A stretch of 34,701 nucleotides of DNA from Acidobacteriota bacterium (GCA_016935015.1 JAFGRT010000059.1:1-34701); one strand, 5' to 3'. Shown: positions 1 to 7,545, counted from the first letter of the stretch. A program made the numbers and translations. Notes: generated by a model not told the origin, from the sequence alone.

Positions 1-146
1 GGGGCGGCAAGCCGGGGGAGTATGTGTTCTTTCTGGATTTCGAGGGGGATGCCCGTGACGGCCGGGTGACCGATATGCTGCAACAGGTCAGCGAGCTGAC
101 CACTTCCTTCCGGGTTCTGGGCAGCTATCCGGTGGCACAAGAGTAG
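1..146 (+). CDS. pheA: Prephenate dehydratase (P-protein), C-terminal ACT-domain end; 5' truncated by window edge
   Basis: The open frame is read from base 3 and ends at the TAG at 144-146. It encodes the last 47 residues of a protein, including GGKPGEYVFFLDFEG and, near the end, VLGSYP. These are the hallmark strands of the regulatory ACT domain that closes bacterial prephenate dehydratases, where phenylalanine binds for feedback inhibition. The enzyme converts prephenate to phenylpyruvate in phenylalanine synthesis. Only the C-terminus is visible, so I cannot say whether a chorismate mutase domain is fused at the N-terminus. A terminator follows directly, so this is the last gene of its transcript. 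Confidence 0.85.
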   Translation, partial: GGKPGEYVFFLDFEGDARDGRVTDMLQQVSELTTSFRVLGSYPVAQE

Positions 147-175
147 CCGACAACCACCCACCTTGTACCTGTGAC

Positions 176-195
176 AGACGCGAAGACGTCTTTTT
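176..195 (+). terminator. Intrinsic terminator after pheA
   Basis: A 5-bp stem AGACG (176-180) / CGTCT (187-191) closes a 6-base loop and runs into five T residues (191-195). It sits 30 bases after the pheA stop, between two converging genes. The stem is short, so efficiency is uncertain. Confidence 0.55.
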
Positions 196-196
196 C

Positions 197-1282
197 CTAC
201 AGGGCGATGCGACCCTCGGCAGGGCGTGGGATGGGGTAGACGGCGTGAATGTCCTCCAGTCCGAGAATGGCGTAGGTCAGCCGTTCCACGCCGAAACCGC
301 CGCCGGCGCAGGAAATGGCGCCATCGCCGGCATCCAGGGCGGTGAACATGTCGAAAAAAGGGCGGAAATATTCCACCGGATAGCCCAGTTCCGCCATGCG
401 GCGGCGCAGATCAGCCAGGGAACGGGTCCGCTCGGCACCGGACAGGCACTCCACGGGATGGGCGTTGCGGCCGTGCGGCGGCAGGACCACGTCATAGTTG
501 AGAAAGCGGCCACTGCTTTCATCGAAACAGTCATAGGCCTCCCGGCGCAGATTGACCAGGAAAAAGGGCCGGCCGCCGGTTCGCGCGGCCGCCCAGCGCT
601 CCACGGCGTCGTCGTCGGCCAGCCGTTCGCGTTCCCGGATGTCCTGGACATCGAAGACCGGCAGATCGACCGTCAGTTGTGGCAGCGGGGCACCCCGCAG
701 CTGGATCAGTGTTGCCGGATGGTGTTCATTGAGGAAGGCGTACAGCCCGCCGAGGAGACTGGAAATGAAGGGGAGCATCTCCGCGTAGGAGGCGGCGCGC
801 TGCTCGAAATCCACCTGCATGAATTCGGTGGTGTACTTGTAGCCACGGCCGCCGGTGCGGGTTTCCATGCGGATATTGGGTGAAGCCCAGAACACCTTGT
901 CCACGGGTGAGAGCATCACCATCAGGATTTTTTGGAAAATCAGCGACTGGGTCAGGGAGATCTCCTCGCCGTAGTAGTCCAGCCGGGCGGGGTAGGTGCA
1001 GTGATTCAGGGGATCGGTGCACCCGGCCAGCATGTAGATGGGGGGATGGACGTAGCCCGCTTTCGCCAGTTCGCGGCACAGATACTGCTGGATGGCGGTG
1101 CGGATTTCCAGAATGCGTTGCAAGCGCTCGTTGCGGAGAGCCTGGCGGGTCTGCTGCAGGGCGGCTGTCCGGCATGGATCGGTCATGTCGAGGGGCCGGA
1201 TGTTCGTTATCGCCAGGGATGAAGATGGGAGCGGCCGTTGGTCGGTTGCCGGGAGGGAGGAAATCGGGATTCGCGGTGACAT
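197..1282 (-). CDS. Archaeal-type asparagine synthetase (AsnRS/AspRS-core paralogue, AS-AR type)
   Basis: This 361-residue protein is a class II aminoacyl-tRNA synthetase catalytic core without the OB-fold anticodon-binding domain. Motif 2 is seen around residues 134-160 (SPNIRME, then EFMQVDFE). Motif 3 is around 326-353 (GGGFGVERL, ending YPIPR). Other stretches, TDPL (89-92), TQSLIFQK (111-118) and NYDVVLP (262-268), match what I recall of the Pyrococcus abyssi paralogue shown to be an asparagine synthetase, which makes asparagine from aspartate, ammonia and ATP. The neighbouring divergent gene is an AsnC homologue, which supports this role over tRNA charging. An N-terminal extension of about 45 residues precedes the conserved core. 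The start at 1282 is favoured by a GGAG-containing site just upstream; Met33 has none. The alternative is another synthetase-like paralogue such as EpmA, but the asparagine-family motifs fit better. Confidence 0.8.
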   Translation of the reverse strand: MSPRIPISSLPATDQRPLPSSSLAITNIRPLDMTDPCRTAALQQTRQALRNERLQRILEIRTAIQQYLCRELAKAGYVHPPIYMLAGCTDPLNHCTYPARLDYYGEEISLTQSLIFQKILMVMLSPVDKVFWASPNIRMETRTGGRGYKYTTEFMQVDFEQRAASYAEMLPFISSLLGGLYAFLNEHHPATLIQLRGAPLPQLTVDLPVFDVQDIRERERLADDDAVERWAAARTGGRPFFLVNLRREAYDCFDESSGRFLNYDVVLPPHGRNAHPVECLSGAERTRSLADLRRRMAELGYPVEYFRPFFDMFTALDAGDGAISCAGGGFGVERLTYAILGLEDIHAVYPIPRPAEGRIAL

Positions 1283-1313
1283 CTTTCTTCTCCGGGATCT
1301 ATGACTTGATGAT

Positions 1314-1343
1314 ATGATAGACTTTTTGTAAAATAAATGTCAA
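1314..1343 (-). promoter_or_regulatory. Promoter for the asparagine synthetase gene
   Basis: Read on the minus strand, TTGACA (1338-1343) and TATCAT (1314-1319) are separated by 18 bases. The match is 6/6 and 5/6 to the sigma-70 consensus. Predicted transcription starts a few bases before 1310 and leaves a leader of roughly 25 bases before the ATG at 1282. It lies back to back with the asnC promoter. Confidence 0.65.
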
Positions 1344-1353
1344 TATAAAAAAA

Positions 1354-1366
1354 TATTTGACAAATA
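1354..1366. promoter_or_regulatory. 13-bp palindrome, candidate AsnC operator
   Basis: TATTTG-A-CAAATA is a perfect palindrome with a one-base centre and covers the -35 box of the asnC promoter. It is also one side of a larger imperfect inverted repeat formed by 1338-1346 and 1353-1362. Lrp/AsnC proteins bind AT-rich palindromes of about 15 bp, so it could be an autoregulatory site. The whole gap is AT-rich, which raises the odds of chance symmetry. Confidence 0.4.
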
Positions 1367-1385
1367 ATAATCACATATATATAAT
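1357..1385 (+). promoter_or_regulatory. Consensus sigma-70 promoter for asnC
   Basis: TTGACA (1357-1362) and TATAAT (1380-1385) are separated by exactly 17 bases, a full consensus promoter. It sits in the most AT-rich stretch of the window and would start transcription near 1392, leaving a leader of about 43 bases before the asnC ATG at 1435. An overlapping palindrome suggests repression. Confidence 0.75.
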
Positions 1386-1434
1386 AAGTCGGTAAAATTT
1401 GATGATGTGATAATTTATTTGCAGAAAGGCGGCC

Positions 1435-1890
1435 ATGAATTATCAAATTGACACCATCGACCGGCACATCCTGCGGCGACTGCAGGAAGATTCGCGCACA
1501 GCCTACCTGGAAATCGCCCGGGAACTGGGAGTGGCCGGCGGGACCATCCACGCCCGCATCCACCGTTTGCGCGAGGCGGGAGTTGTCCGGGGAGCGAGGA
1601 TCGTCCTGGATCCCATGCGCCTCGGATATACGGTGGCGGCCTTCATCGGCATCCGGCTGGTTCATGCCCGCAGCTGCGGCGACGTGCAAGCGGCTCTGGC
1701 TCGTTTTCCCGAGATCGTGGAAATCCATTACACCACCGGCACCTACAGCCTGCTCATCAAGGTGGTGGTGCCGGAGATGCGCGACCTGCACGCTCTCCTT
1801 TTCGACAAGCTGCAGCAGCTGGAGGAGATCCAGTCCACGGAAACCTTCGTCATCCTGGACACGCGGGTGGATCGGGACCTGGCCCTGTAG
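1435..1890 (+). CDS. asnC: AsnC-like transcriptional regulator (Lrp/AsnC family)
   Basis: This 151-residue protein has the full family layout: an N-terminal helix-turn-helix (residues about 5-55, with the recognition region near GTIHARIHRLREAG) and a C-terminal ligand-binding RAM domain (about 65-145). It matches remembered E. coli AsnC more closely than Lrp. Shared blocks are RTAY, GTIH.R, AG...GARI, LGY.V..FIGI, YTTG.YS..IKV and EIQSTET. E. coli AsnC activates the asparagine synthetase gene asnA and is antagonised by asparagine. Here the divergent neighbour is a different kind of asparagine synthetase, so a role in asparagine-responsive control is likely but inferred. An AAAGGCGG-like site precedes the ATG. 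It converges on the mltA gene with a 9-base gap. Confidence 0.85.
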   Translation: MNYQIDTIDRHILRRLQEDSRTAYLEIARELGVAGGTIHARIHRLREAGVVRGARIVLDPMRLGYTVAAFIGIRLVHARSCGDVQAALARFPEIVEIHYTTGTYSLLIKVVVPEMRDLHALLFDKLQQLEEIQSTETFVILDTRVDRDLAL

Positions 1891-1899
1891 CCGGCGGCG

Positions 1900-3105
1900 T
1901 TATTTGGGGGCGAGGAAGAAAAGGCGGCCGGGCCGCTTGAGGTGACCGGCCACCTGCTCGCTGGCCGGTCCGAAACCGGTGAAGAGGTCTACCCGGCCGG
2001 CGCCGCGGATGGCACCGCCCGTGTCCTGGTTCAGCACAAAGGCCCGAAATGGCTGCCAGTCAACGCGCTGGCCGCTTTCGTCGAACACCGGCAGTTCCGT
2101 TTCCACGTAACAGAGAGCGCCCGGCGGGAAGAGGCGCCGGTCGGTGGCGATGCTGCGGTAGGGGGTCAGGGGCCGGTCCAGCATGCCCAGCGGGCCGTTG
2201 TCCACTTCCCGGAAAAAGATGTAACTGGGATTGGTGCTCAGGATTTCCTCCAACTGGAACGGGTGTGCTTCCAGGTAGTGGCGAATGCTCTGCATGGAGA
2301 CCTGTTCCGGTGTCAGGATCTCCCGCTCCAGCAGCCAGCGACCGATGGCATAATACGGGTGCCCGTTGCGCTGGGCGTAGTTGACCCGCACGGTCTCGCC
2401 GGATTCCAGCTCCACGATGCCCGATCCCTGGATATGCAGAAAGAAAGCATCCAGGAGGTTGTCCGTCCAGATCAGCTCGAAATCGCGTCCGGACAGCACT
2501 CCCTGGAAATCGATCTCGTGACGGGTGAAATACGGGCCGACAGTGCCATCGGGCAGCTGGCGTCCGATGAGAACGGCGGGCAGCCCCGGGCAGGTGCCGG
2601 CTGACGGAAATTCAGCCAGCCGAATGGGGACCAGGTCGTCCGGGGTCCGATACAACGGAAACCGGTAGCGGTCAGACGGCCGCCGTGAGCCGTGTACATG
2701 GGCCTCGAAATAACCGGTGAACAAAACTTTCGCGGCGGCAGATTCGTATAAATCGAAGTGGTGGGTTACCCAACTACGAAATTCGTCCGTCGGTCCGGCG
2801 ATGGAATAGCGGGCCAGGAATTCCTCCAGACCGGCCATGACCTGTGGGGCGGGCACGGTGACTGGTCCATATCGCAGCACCGTCGCCGGTTCCAGGGTGG
2901 CCAGGTAGGCCAGACTTTCATGGATGCCCCTGGTCAGGGAATCGGCCGCCAAATCGTCGGCCAGGGTCGGGGCGGACGCCGGGGTCAGACTGTTGGTGGG
3001 GGTCCATTCCAGTGGCGGTTGCAGGAGCCACCACACGGCCGCCGCCAGCAGGAGGAGGAGCAGAGCAGCCGGCACCGCCAGCCGGTACACGGTTTTTCGG
3101 GTCAC
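1900..3105 (-). CDS. mltA: Membrane-bound lytic murein transglycosylase A (MltA, with 3D domain)
   Basis: The protein cleaves the peptidoglycan glycan backbone to form 1,6-anhydro-muropeptides. It carries the MltA core, seen as LFTGYFEAHVHGS followed by PLYR, and the C-terminal 3D domain with NQDTGGAIRGAGRVDLFTG. The last Asp of that block corresponds to the catalytic acid of E. coli MltA. The N-terminus has basic residues followed by a long hydrophobic stretch (about residues 8-28) with no lipobox, so it is probably a membrane anchor rather than a lipoprotein. The frame opens further upstream with a TTG at 3162, which has no ribosome binding site. The GTG at 3105, preceded by a GGGG tract, gives a typical signal-anchor start and is preferred, though not certain. 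Confidence 0.88.
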   Translation of the reverse strand: MTRKTVYRLAVPAALLLLLLAAAVWWLLQPPLEWTPTNSLTPASAPTLADDLAADSLTRGIHESLAYLATLEPATVLRYGPVTVPAPQVMAGLEEFLARYSIAGPTDEFRSWVTHHFDLYESAAAKVLFTGYFEAHVHGSRRPSDRYRFPLYRTPDDLVPIRLAEFPSAGTCPGLPAVLIGRQLPDGTVGPYFTRHEIDFQGVLSGRDFELIWTDNLLDAFFLHIQGSGIVELESGETVRVNYAQRNGHPYYAIGRWLLEREILTPEQVSMQSIRHYLEAHPFQLEEILSTNPSYIFFREVDNGPLGMLDRPLTPYRSIATDRRLFPPGALCYVETELPVFDESGQRVDWQPFRAFVLNQDTGGAIRGAGRVDLFTGFGPASEQVAGHLKRPGRLFFLAPK

Positions 3106-3203
3106 GGTTTTCCCCGCAACGGAATTTGCGGCTACAGTAACGCAATCAGAAAGCCGGTGCAAGCACTTGTTGTCGGAACGGACACCGCTGCGGTGCGGAA
3201 AAA

Positions 3204-3234
3204 CCGACCGGCCGGTCGGGGAGTCTGCTATAAT
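3204..3234 (+). promoter_or_regulatory. Extended -10 promoter of sppA with overlapping 16-bp palindrome
   Basis: TGC-TATAAT (3226-3234) is a perfect extended -10 element. No good -35 box lies at the right distance. Instead a perfect 16-bp palindrome, CCGACCGG followed by CCGGTCGG (3204-3219), occupies that space. The placement is typical of an operator, but no regulator is visible nearby. The resulting leader to the sppA start would be about 105 bases. Confidence 0.5.
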
Positions 3235-3297
3235 CGGGAATTATCGATGGGTACGTGGGATGCAATCCCGTATATCTGATTCATTATACATCGTTTC

Positions 3298-3335
3298 AGT
3301 TAAAAAACAAACCGATTAGTTAAAGAACAAACCGA
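3298..3335 (+). repeat. 20-bp-period direct repeat in the sppA leader
   Basis: An 18-base unit beginning AGTTAAA and ending CAAACCGA occurs at 3298-3315 and again at 3318-3335, with one mismatch (A to G). The second copy runs into the ribosome binding site GAGGAG (3334-3339) of sppA. It looks like a recent short tandem duplication in an untranslated leader. Confidence 0.8.
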
Positions 3336-3346
3336 GGAGAAACCCA

Positions 3347-5203
3347 ATGTACGATGAGGAACGACGGAAATCCGGCGGCCTGGGCTGCCTGTTCCGGGGG
3401 ATCGATGTGACGCGCCGTGTCATTCTGAACGTGATCTTCTGGGCACTGGTCATCGCCGTGATCGTGCTGCTGCTGCGGGACACCACGCCCGACGTACCCG
3501 ACAGCGCCGCGCTGGTCATTTCGCCACAGGGGGATGTGGTAGAGCAGCTGGCGGGGGATCCCGTGGAGCGGCTGCAGGAACAGTTGACCGGCGGCGGCGG
3601 ACCCGAGACACTGCTCAAGGATCTGGAGGATTCCATTCTCGCCGCCAGGGACGACGAGCGAATCAAGGCCCTCTTGCTGGACCTGGATTCCATGGGCAGC
3701 ATCGGGCTGAGCAAGCTGCAGGACCTGCGGGTTGCCCTGCGGGAGTTCAAAAAATCGGGCAAACCCGTGATCGCCGCGGCCGACACCTATGACCAGAACC
3801 GTTACTACTTGGCGGCGATGGCCGATGAGATCTATCTCCATGAAATGGGGATGCTCCTGCTGGAAGGATTCAGCCGCTATCGCATGTACTACAAGGAAGG
3901 GCTGGGAAAACTCATGGTGGATGTGCATGTGTTCAAGGTCGGCACCTTCAAGTCGGCGGTGGAGCCGTATCTGCGCCAGGACATGTCCGAGGAGGCCAAG
4001 ACCGCCAACAAGGAATGGCTGGGCGACTTATGGCGGCGGTATCTGGAAGATGTGGCCGAGTCCCGGAAAGTCTCTGTGGCCGCGCTCCAGGAATATATCG
4101 AGGGCTATCCCGACAACCTGAGCCGGGCCGAGGGCGATGCCGCCAAAATGGCCCTCAGCGCCGGTCTCGTGGATCATGTGGTCAGCCGGGATGCCATTCG
4201 CCGGCGGATGATCGAACTGGTGGGGAAAGATGAAAAGACGCATTCCTTCCAGCAGATCGGTCATGACAGTTACCTCCAGGCACTGGACAAGGACCGGTTC
4301 GGCGCCGAAGCCGAGGGTGACCTGGTGGGCGTCGTCGTGGCTGTGGGCAACATTCTGGGCGGCTCCCAGCCGCCGGGCAAGATCGGCGGAGACTCCACCG
4401 CGGCCCTCATCCGCCAGGCGCGGGAAAACGAAAATGTCAAGGCCGTGGTGTTGCGGGTGGACAGCGGCGGCGGCAGTGCCTTCGCCTCGGAAGTCATCCG
4501 GCGGGAACTGGAACTGACCCGCCAGGCCGGCAAGCCGGTGGTGGCGTCCATGGGCACCGTGGCCGCCTCGGGCGGCTACTGGATCACCATGGCTTCGGAT
4601 GAGGTCTGGGCGGCACCCACGACCATTACCGGCTCCATCGGCATTTTCGGCATGTTCCCGACCTACGACCGCGGTCTCAAGGAATACCTGGGGATCAGCG
4701 TGGACGGCATCGGCACCACCCCCTACGCCGGCGCCATGCGGCCCGATCGTCCCCTGGACGACAGGGTGGGGCAGTTGATCCAGCAGACCATCAACAAAGG
4801 CTATCGCGACTTCATTACCAAGGTGGGTCAGGCCCGCAACATGACGTCCGAAGAGGTGGACCGCATCGCCCAGGGGCGTGTCTGGAGCGGCGAGGATGCC
4901 CACGAGCTGGGTCTCGTGGACAACATGGGTTCACTGCAGGACGCTATTGCCGCGGCGGCCAAACTGGCCAAGCTGGGTGATGAGTACAAAGTGAAGTACA
5001 TGGAGCGGGAGGTCTCCTTCCGCGAAAAGATCCTGCGCGATATCTTCAGCGGCATGGTGCAGGTTCTGGGGAAGCATCCGTCCCTGCAGTCCGCACTGCC
5101 GCCGCCGCTCAGCACGATGCGACTGTTGGCCGAACAGGCAGCCAAGATCGCCGAGTTGAACGATCCCCAGCATATGTATGCCTATTTCCCCTATGAGGAG
5201 TGA
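3347..5203 (+). CDS. sppA: Signal peptide peptidase SppA, long (67K) type
   Basis: This 618-residue membrane protease degrades leftover signal peptides in the cytoplasmic membrane. One transmembrane segment lies at about residues 25-43. Two tandem S49 domains follow, as in the E. coli long form. The general-base lysine is visible as Lys202 in KVGTFKSAVEPY. The nucleophile is Ser408 in VAASGGYWIT, followed by TITGSIGIFG. These match K209 and S409 of E. coli SppA in position and context, so the enzyme should be active. The length equals the family norm. A GAGGAG site sits 7 bases before the ATG. The gene is monocistronic and converges on ackA. Confidence 0.95.
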   Translation: MYDEERRKSGGLGCLFRGIDVTRRVILNVIFWALVIAVIVLLLRDTTPDVPDSAALVISPQGDVVEQLAGDPVERLQEQLTGGGGPETLLKDLEDSILAARDDERIKALLLDLDSMGSIGLSKLQDLRVALREFKKSGKPVIAAADTYDQNRYYLAAMADEIYLHEMGMLLLEGFSRYRMYYKEGLGKLMVDVHVFKVGTFKSAVEPYLRQDMSEEAKTANKEWLGDLWRRYLEDVAESRKVSVAALQEYIEGYPDNLSRAEGDAAKMALSAGLVDHVVSRDAIRRRMIELVGKDEKTHSFQQIGHDSYLQALDKDRFGAEAEGDLVGVVVAVGNILGGSQPPGKIGGDSTAALIRQARENENVKAVVLRVDSGGGSAFASEVIRRELELTRQAGKPVVASMGTVAASGGYWITMASDEVWAAPTTITGSIGIFGMFPTYDRGLKEYLGISVDGIGTTPYAGAMRPDRPLDDRVGQLIQQTINKGYRDFITKVGQARNMTSEEVDRIAQGRVWSGEDAHELGLVDNMGSLQDAIAAAAKLAKLGDEYKVKYMEREVSFREKILRDIFSGMVQVLGKHPSLQSALPPPLSTMRLLAEQAAKIAELNDPQHMYAYFPYEE

Positions 5204-5250
5204 CGGGCGTTTTCGGTGGACGGAGGAAGAAAGAACGGGTCCGCCCGGTT

Positions 5251-5276
5251 GTCATCGGGATGACCCATTTTGATTT
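5251..5276 (+). terminator. Weak candidate terminator between sppA and ackA
   Basis: GTCAT-CGGG-ATGAC (5251-5264) can fold into a 5-bp hairpin with a four-base loop, followed by the T-rich stretch TTTTGATTT (5268-5276). It would serve sppA. The stem is short and the call is tentative. Confidence 0.3.
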
Positions 5277-5287
5277 GCGCAAAATCC

Positions 5288-6493
5288 TTATTTCTTCATC
5301 CTGGACACGATTTCTGCCGTGTCCAGGGCGATGACCAGCTCCTCGTTGGTGGGTACCACCATTATTTTCGTCGGTGAATCCGGGGTGGAAATAATGGCTT
5401 CCTGGCCGACCACTTCGTCGTTTTTCTTCTTGTCCAGCACGATCCCCAGGTGATCCAGACCCTCCAGGCATTTTTCGCGGATGAGGGGGCTGTTCTCACC
5501 GATGCCGGCGGTGAAAACGATGCATTCCACTCCGTTAAGAACGGCGAAATAGGATCCGATGTATTTCTTGATGCGGTAGGCGTAGATGTTGATCACCAGG
5601 TGAGCCTGCTTGTCGCCGGCGAAGTATAGCTCCTCAATATCCCGCATGTCGCTGGATCGGCCGGAGATCCCCAGGATACCGCTGAACTTGTTGAGCAGGT
5701 TGTCGGCTTCGTGGAGCGACAGCTTCTCCTGGCGCATGATATGCAGGATGATGGCCGGGTCGATATCGCCGCAGCGGGTTCCCATGACCAGGCCCTCCAG
5801 TGGCGTAAAACCCATGGAGGTATCCACCGATTTGCCGTTGCGGATGGCCGCCATGCTGGCACCGTTGCCGAGGTGGATGCTGATCATGGTGCAGTTTTTG
5901 AAGTTGCGGCCGTTGATCTCGCAGGCCCGCTGGCTGACGAAACGGTGCGAAGTGCCGTGGAAACCGTAGCGGCGGATGGCATATTTCTTGTACAGTTGGT
6001 AAGGGATGGGGTAGATGTAGGAGTACTCGGGGATGGTGGAATGAAAAGCCGTGTCGAACACGCCCACCATGGGGACGTCCAGCAGAGCCATGGCCGCTTC
6101 GATGCCCTGGATGTTGGGTGGATTATGCAGCGGCGCCAGCTGGATATTGTCCTTGAGTGTCTGCACGACCTTGTCGGTGATGAGCACGGAGCCACTGAAC
6201 GTCTCACCGCCGTGTACCACCCGGTGACCGACGGCATCAATCTCTTCGAGATCCTTGAGTACCCCGACTTTCGGTTCGACCATAATTTTCAGGATGGCGT
6301 TGATGGCCATGACGTGGTCCAGTATTTCCACCTCGCGCACGACCTTGTTGCCGTCGGGAGACTTCAATTCGATGCTGGCTCCGATCATACCGATCCGCTC
6401 CACCTTGCCGGTGGCGATATTGCTCCGGGATTCAGTGTCGATCAGCTTGTATTTGACGGTGGAACTGCCGCAATTCAACGTTAGTACTTTCAT
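5288..6493 (-). CDS. ackA: Acetate kinase
   Basis: This 401-residue enzyme interconverts acetyl phosphate plus ADP with acetate plus ATP, giving substrate-level ATP in fermentation or activating acetate. Family signatures are complete: LNCGSSTVKYKLID (residues 6-19), HRVVHGG with Arg91, FDTAFHST with the catalytic Asp147, GFHGTSHRFVS with His179, the block beginning SMGFTPLEGL, and TAGIGENSPLIREK. A CGGAG site precedes the ATG. The gene lies 12 bases after the Hbd-like gene, so both are likely one transcript. No phosphotransacetylase gene is present in the window. Propionate kinase activity cannot be excluded from sequence alone. Confidence 0.95.
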   Translation of the reverse strand: MKVLTLNCGSSTVKYKLIDTESRSNIATGKVERIGMIGASIELKSPDGNKVVREVEILDHVMAINAILKIMVEPKVGVLKDLEEIDAVGHRVVHGGETFSGSVLITDKVVQTLKDNIQLAPLHNPPNIQGIEAAMALLDVPMVGVFDTAFHSTIPEYSYIYPIPYQLYKKYAIRRYGFHGTSHRFVSQRACEINGRNFKNCTMISIHLGNGASMAAIRNGKSVDTSMGFTPLEGLVMGTRCGDIDPAIILHIMRQEKLSLHEADNLLNKFSGILGISGRSSDMRDIEELYFAGDKQAHLVINIYAYRIKKYIGSYFAVLNGVECIVFTAGIGENSPLIREKCLEGLDHLGIVLDKKKNDEVVGQEAIISTPDSPTKIMVVPTNEELVIALDTAEIVSRMKK

Positions 6494-6505
6494 GGCAACA
6501 CTCCG

Positions 6506-7384
6506 TTAACCGTTTTGGATTCGACGTTTCATTTTGTCGTACTTGAAAAAACCGTGACCGCTCTTGACGCCGAGACGGCCCTCCCGGACCATCTTCCGGA
6601 AAAGGGAGCACGGGCGATAGGATGGGTCGCCCAGCTGCTTGTAAATAGAATCGAGATAGGTCAGGGCGACGTCGATGCCCATCTCGTCGGCCATGGCCAA
6701 GGGGCCCTGGGTGATGTTGTAACCCAGGTTGATGGCCCGGTCGATATCCTCGGCGCTGGCCAGTCCCTCCAGCAGGACATGGGCGGCGGTATTGATCATG
6801 GGCATGATGATGCGCGTGGTGACGAATCCGGGGTATTCATAAACCTCGATACTCTTCTTGCCCAGCGTGTCCATTAAAAACTTGGTGGTCTTGACCACTT
6901 CCTCCGTGGTGTGGATGCCTTTGATCACTTCGACAATGATGGATTTGTGCACCGGCAGGATGAAGTGCAGGCCGATGATCCGCTCGGGGAACATAAGCTG
7001 TTTCTGGATGTCCGTGACCCCGATGGTGGTGGTGTTGGTCATAAAGATGGTGCTGTCGTGGCAGATAGCCTCCATATCCATGAAGATCTTGGTTTTTTCC
7101 TCGAGGCTGCGCCCCTTGGCTTCGATGAGGATCTGCACGTCTTTCAGCTCCCGCATTTTCGTGGTGGTGGAAATGCGACTCATGATGGCCTTTTTATCGG
7201 CGGGAGTTAGGCCCCAACGGCTGATCTCGTTGTCGATGGTCAACTCGATGCCGGCCAGTCCGTCCTTGAGCCAGTTCTCTGTTTCGTCATACATGATGAC
7301 TTCCAGCTTGGCGTGGGCAATGTTCAAGGCGATCCCTTCGGCGACGGTGCCACAGCCGACGACTCCGATCTTTTGTATTCTCAT
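6506..7384 (-). CDS. Divergent 3-hydroxyacyl-CoA dehydrogenase (Hbd-like)
   Basis: This 292-residue protein has the two-domain layout of 3-hydroxybutyryl-CoA dehydrogenase. An N-terminal NAD-binding Rossmann fold is seen at GVVGCGTVAEG (7-17). The C-terminal helical domain contains ASAEDIDRAINLGYN and the terminal GVKSGHGFFKY. The catalytic His (His140 in GLHFILPV) and the following Glu (Glu152 in VEVIKG) are present. Other usually fixed positions differ: the Asn of PGFVxNR is Thr190, the Ser of the NTSS region is Thr, the Asn of HFFNPV is Leu143, and the nucleotide loop lacks its usual final MG pair. It may be a specialised or reduced-activity paralogue. It is the first gene of a pair with ackA, with a GAGGG site before the ATG. 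Acyl-CoA metabolism is a reasonable guess; the substrate is unknown. Confidence 0.75.
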   Translation of the reverse strand: MRIQKIGVVGCGTVAEGIALNIAHAKLEVIMYDETENWLKDGLAGIELTIDNEISRWGLTPADKKAIMSRISTTTKMRELKDVQILIEAKGRSLEEKTKIFMDMEAICHDSTIFMTNTTTIGVTDIQKQLMFPERIIGLHFILPVHKSIIVEVIKGIHTTEEVVKTTKFLMDTLGKKSIEVYEYPGFVTTRIIMPMINTAAHVLLEGLASAEDIDRAINLGYNITQGPLAMADEMGIDVALTYLDSIYKQLGDPSYRPCSLFRKMVREGRLGVKSGHGFFKYDKMKRRIQNG

Positions 7385-7473
7385 GAGAACCCTCGGAAGA
7401 CAGTTTTCAAAATAAAACCCAACATTCTATCGTATATCCGGAAATATGCAACACTCTTTGAGTGGAAAATATC

Positions 7474-7528
7474 ATCCCGGTGGCGGTCGGATACCGATTC
7501 GGGTGATGTGACACGATATCACCGGGAT
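7474..7528. repeat. 9-bp inverted repeat between the beta-barrel gene and the Hbd-like gene
   Basis: ATCCCGGTG (7474-7482) pairs with CACCGGGAT (7520-7528) across 37 bases, and a smaller hairpin CGGT-CGGAT-ACCG lies between (7484-7496). Both neighbouring genes read leftward, so it could end the beta-barrel transcript or belong to the leader of the Hbd-like gene. It has no clear T-tract. Function is unknown. Confidence 0.35.
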
Positions 7529-7545
7529 CGGGCGGGAAGCAGTCT

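Noticed and set aside
3106-3162. Longer mltA start at a TTG codon
   Set aside because: There is no ribosome binding site before the TTG. The GTG at 3105 gives a normal basic-plus-hydrophobic N-terminus.
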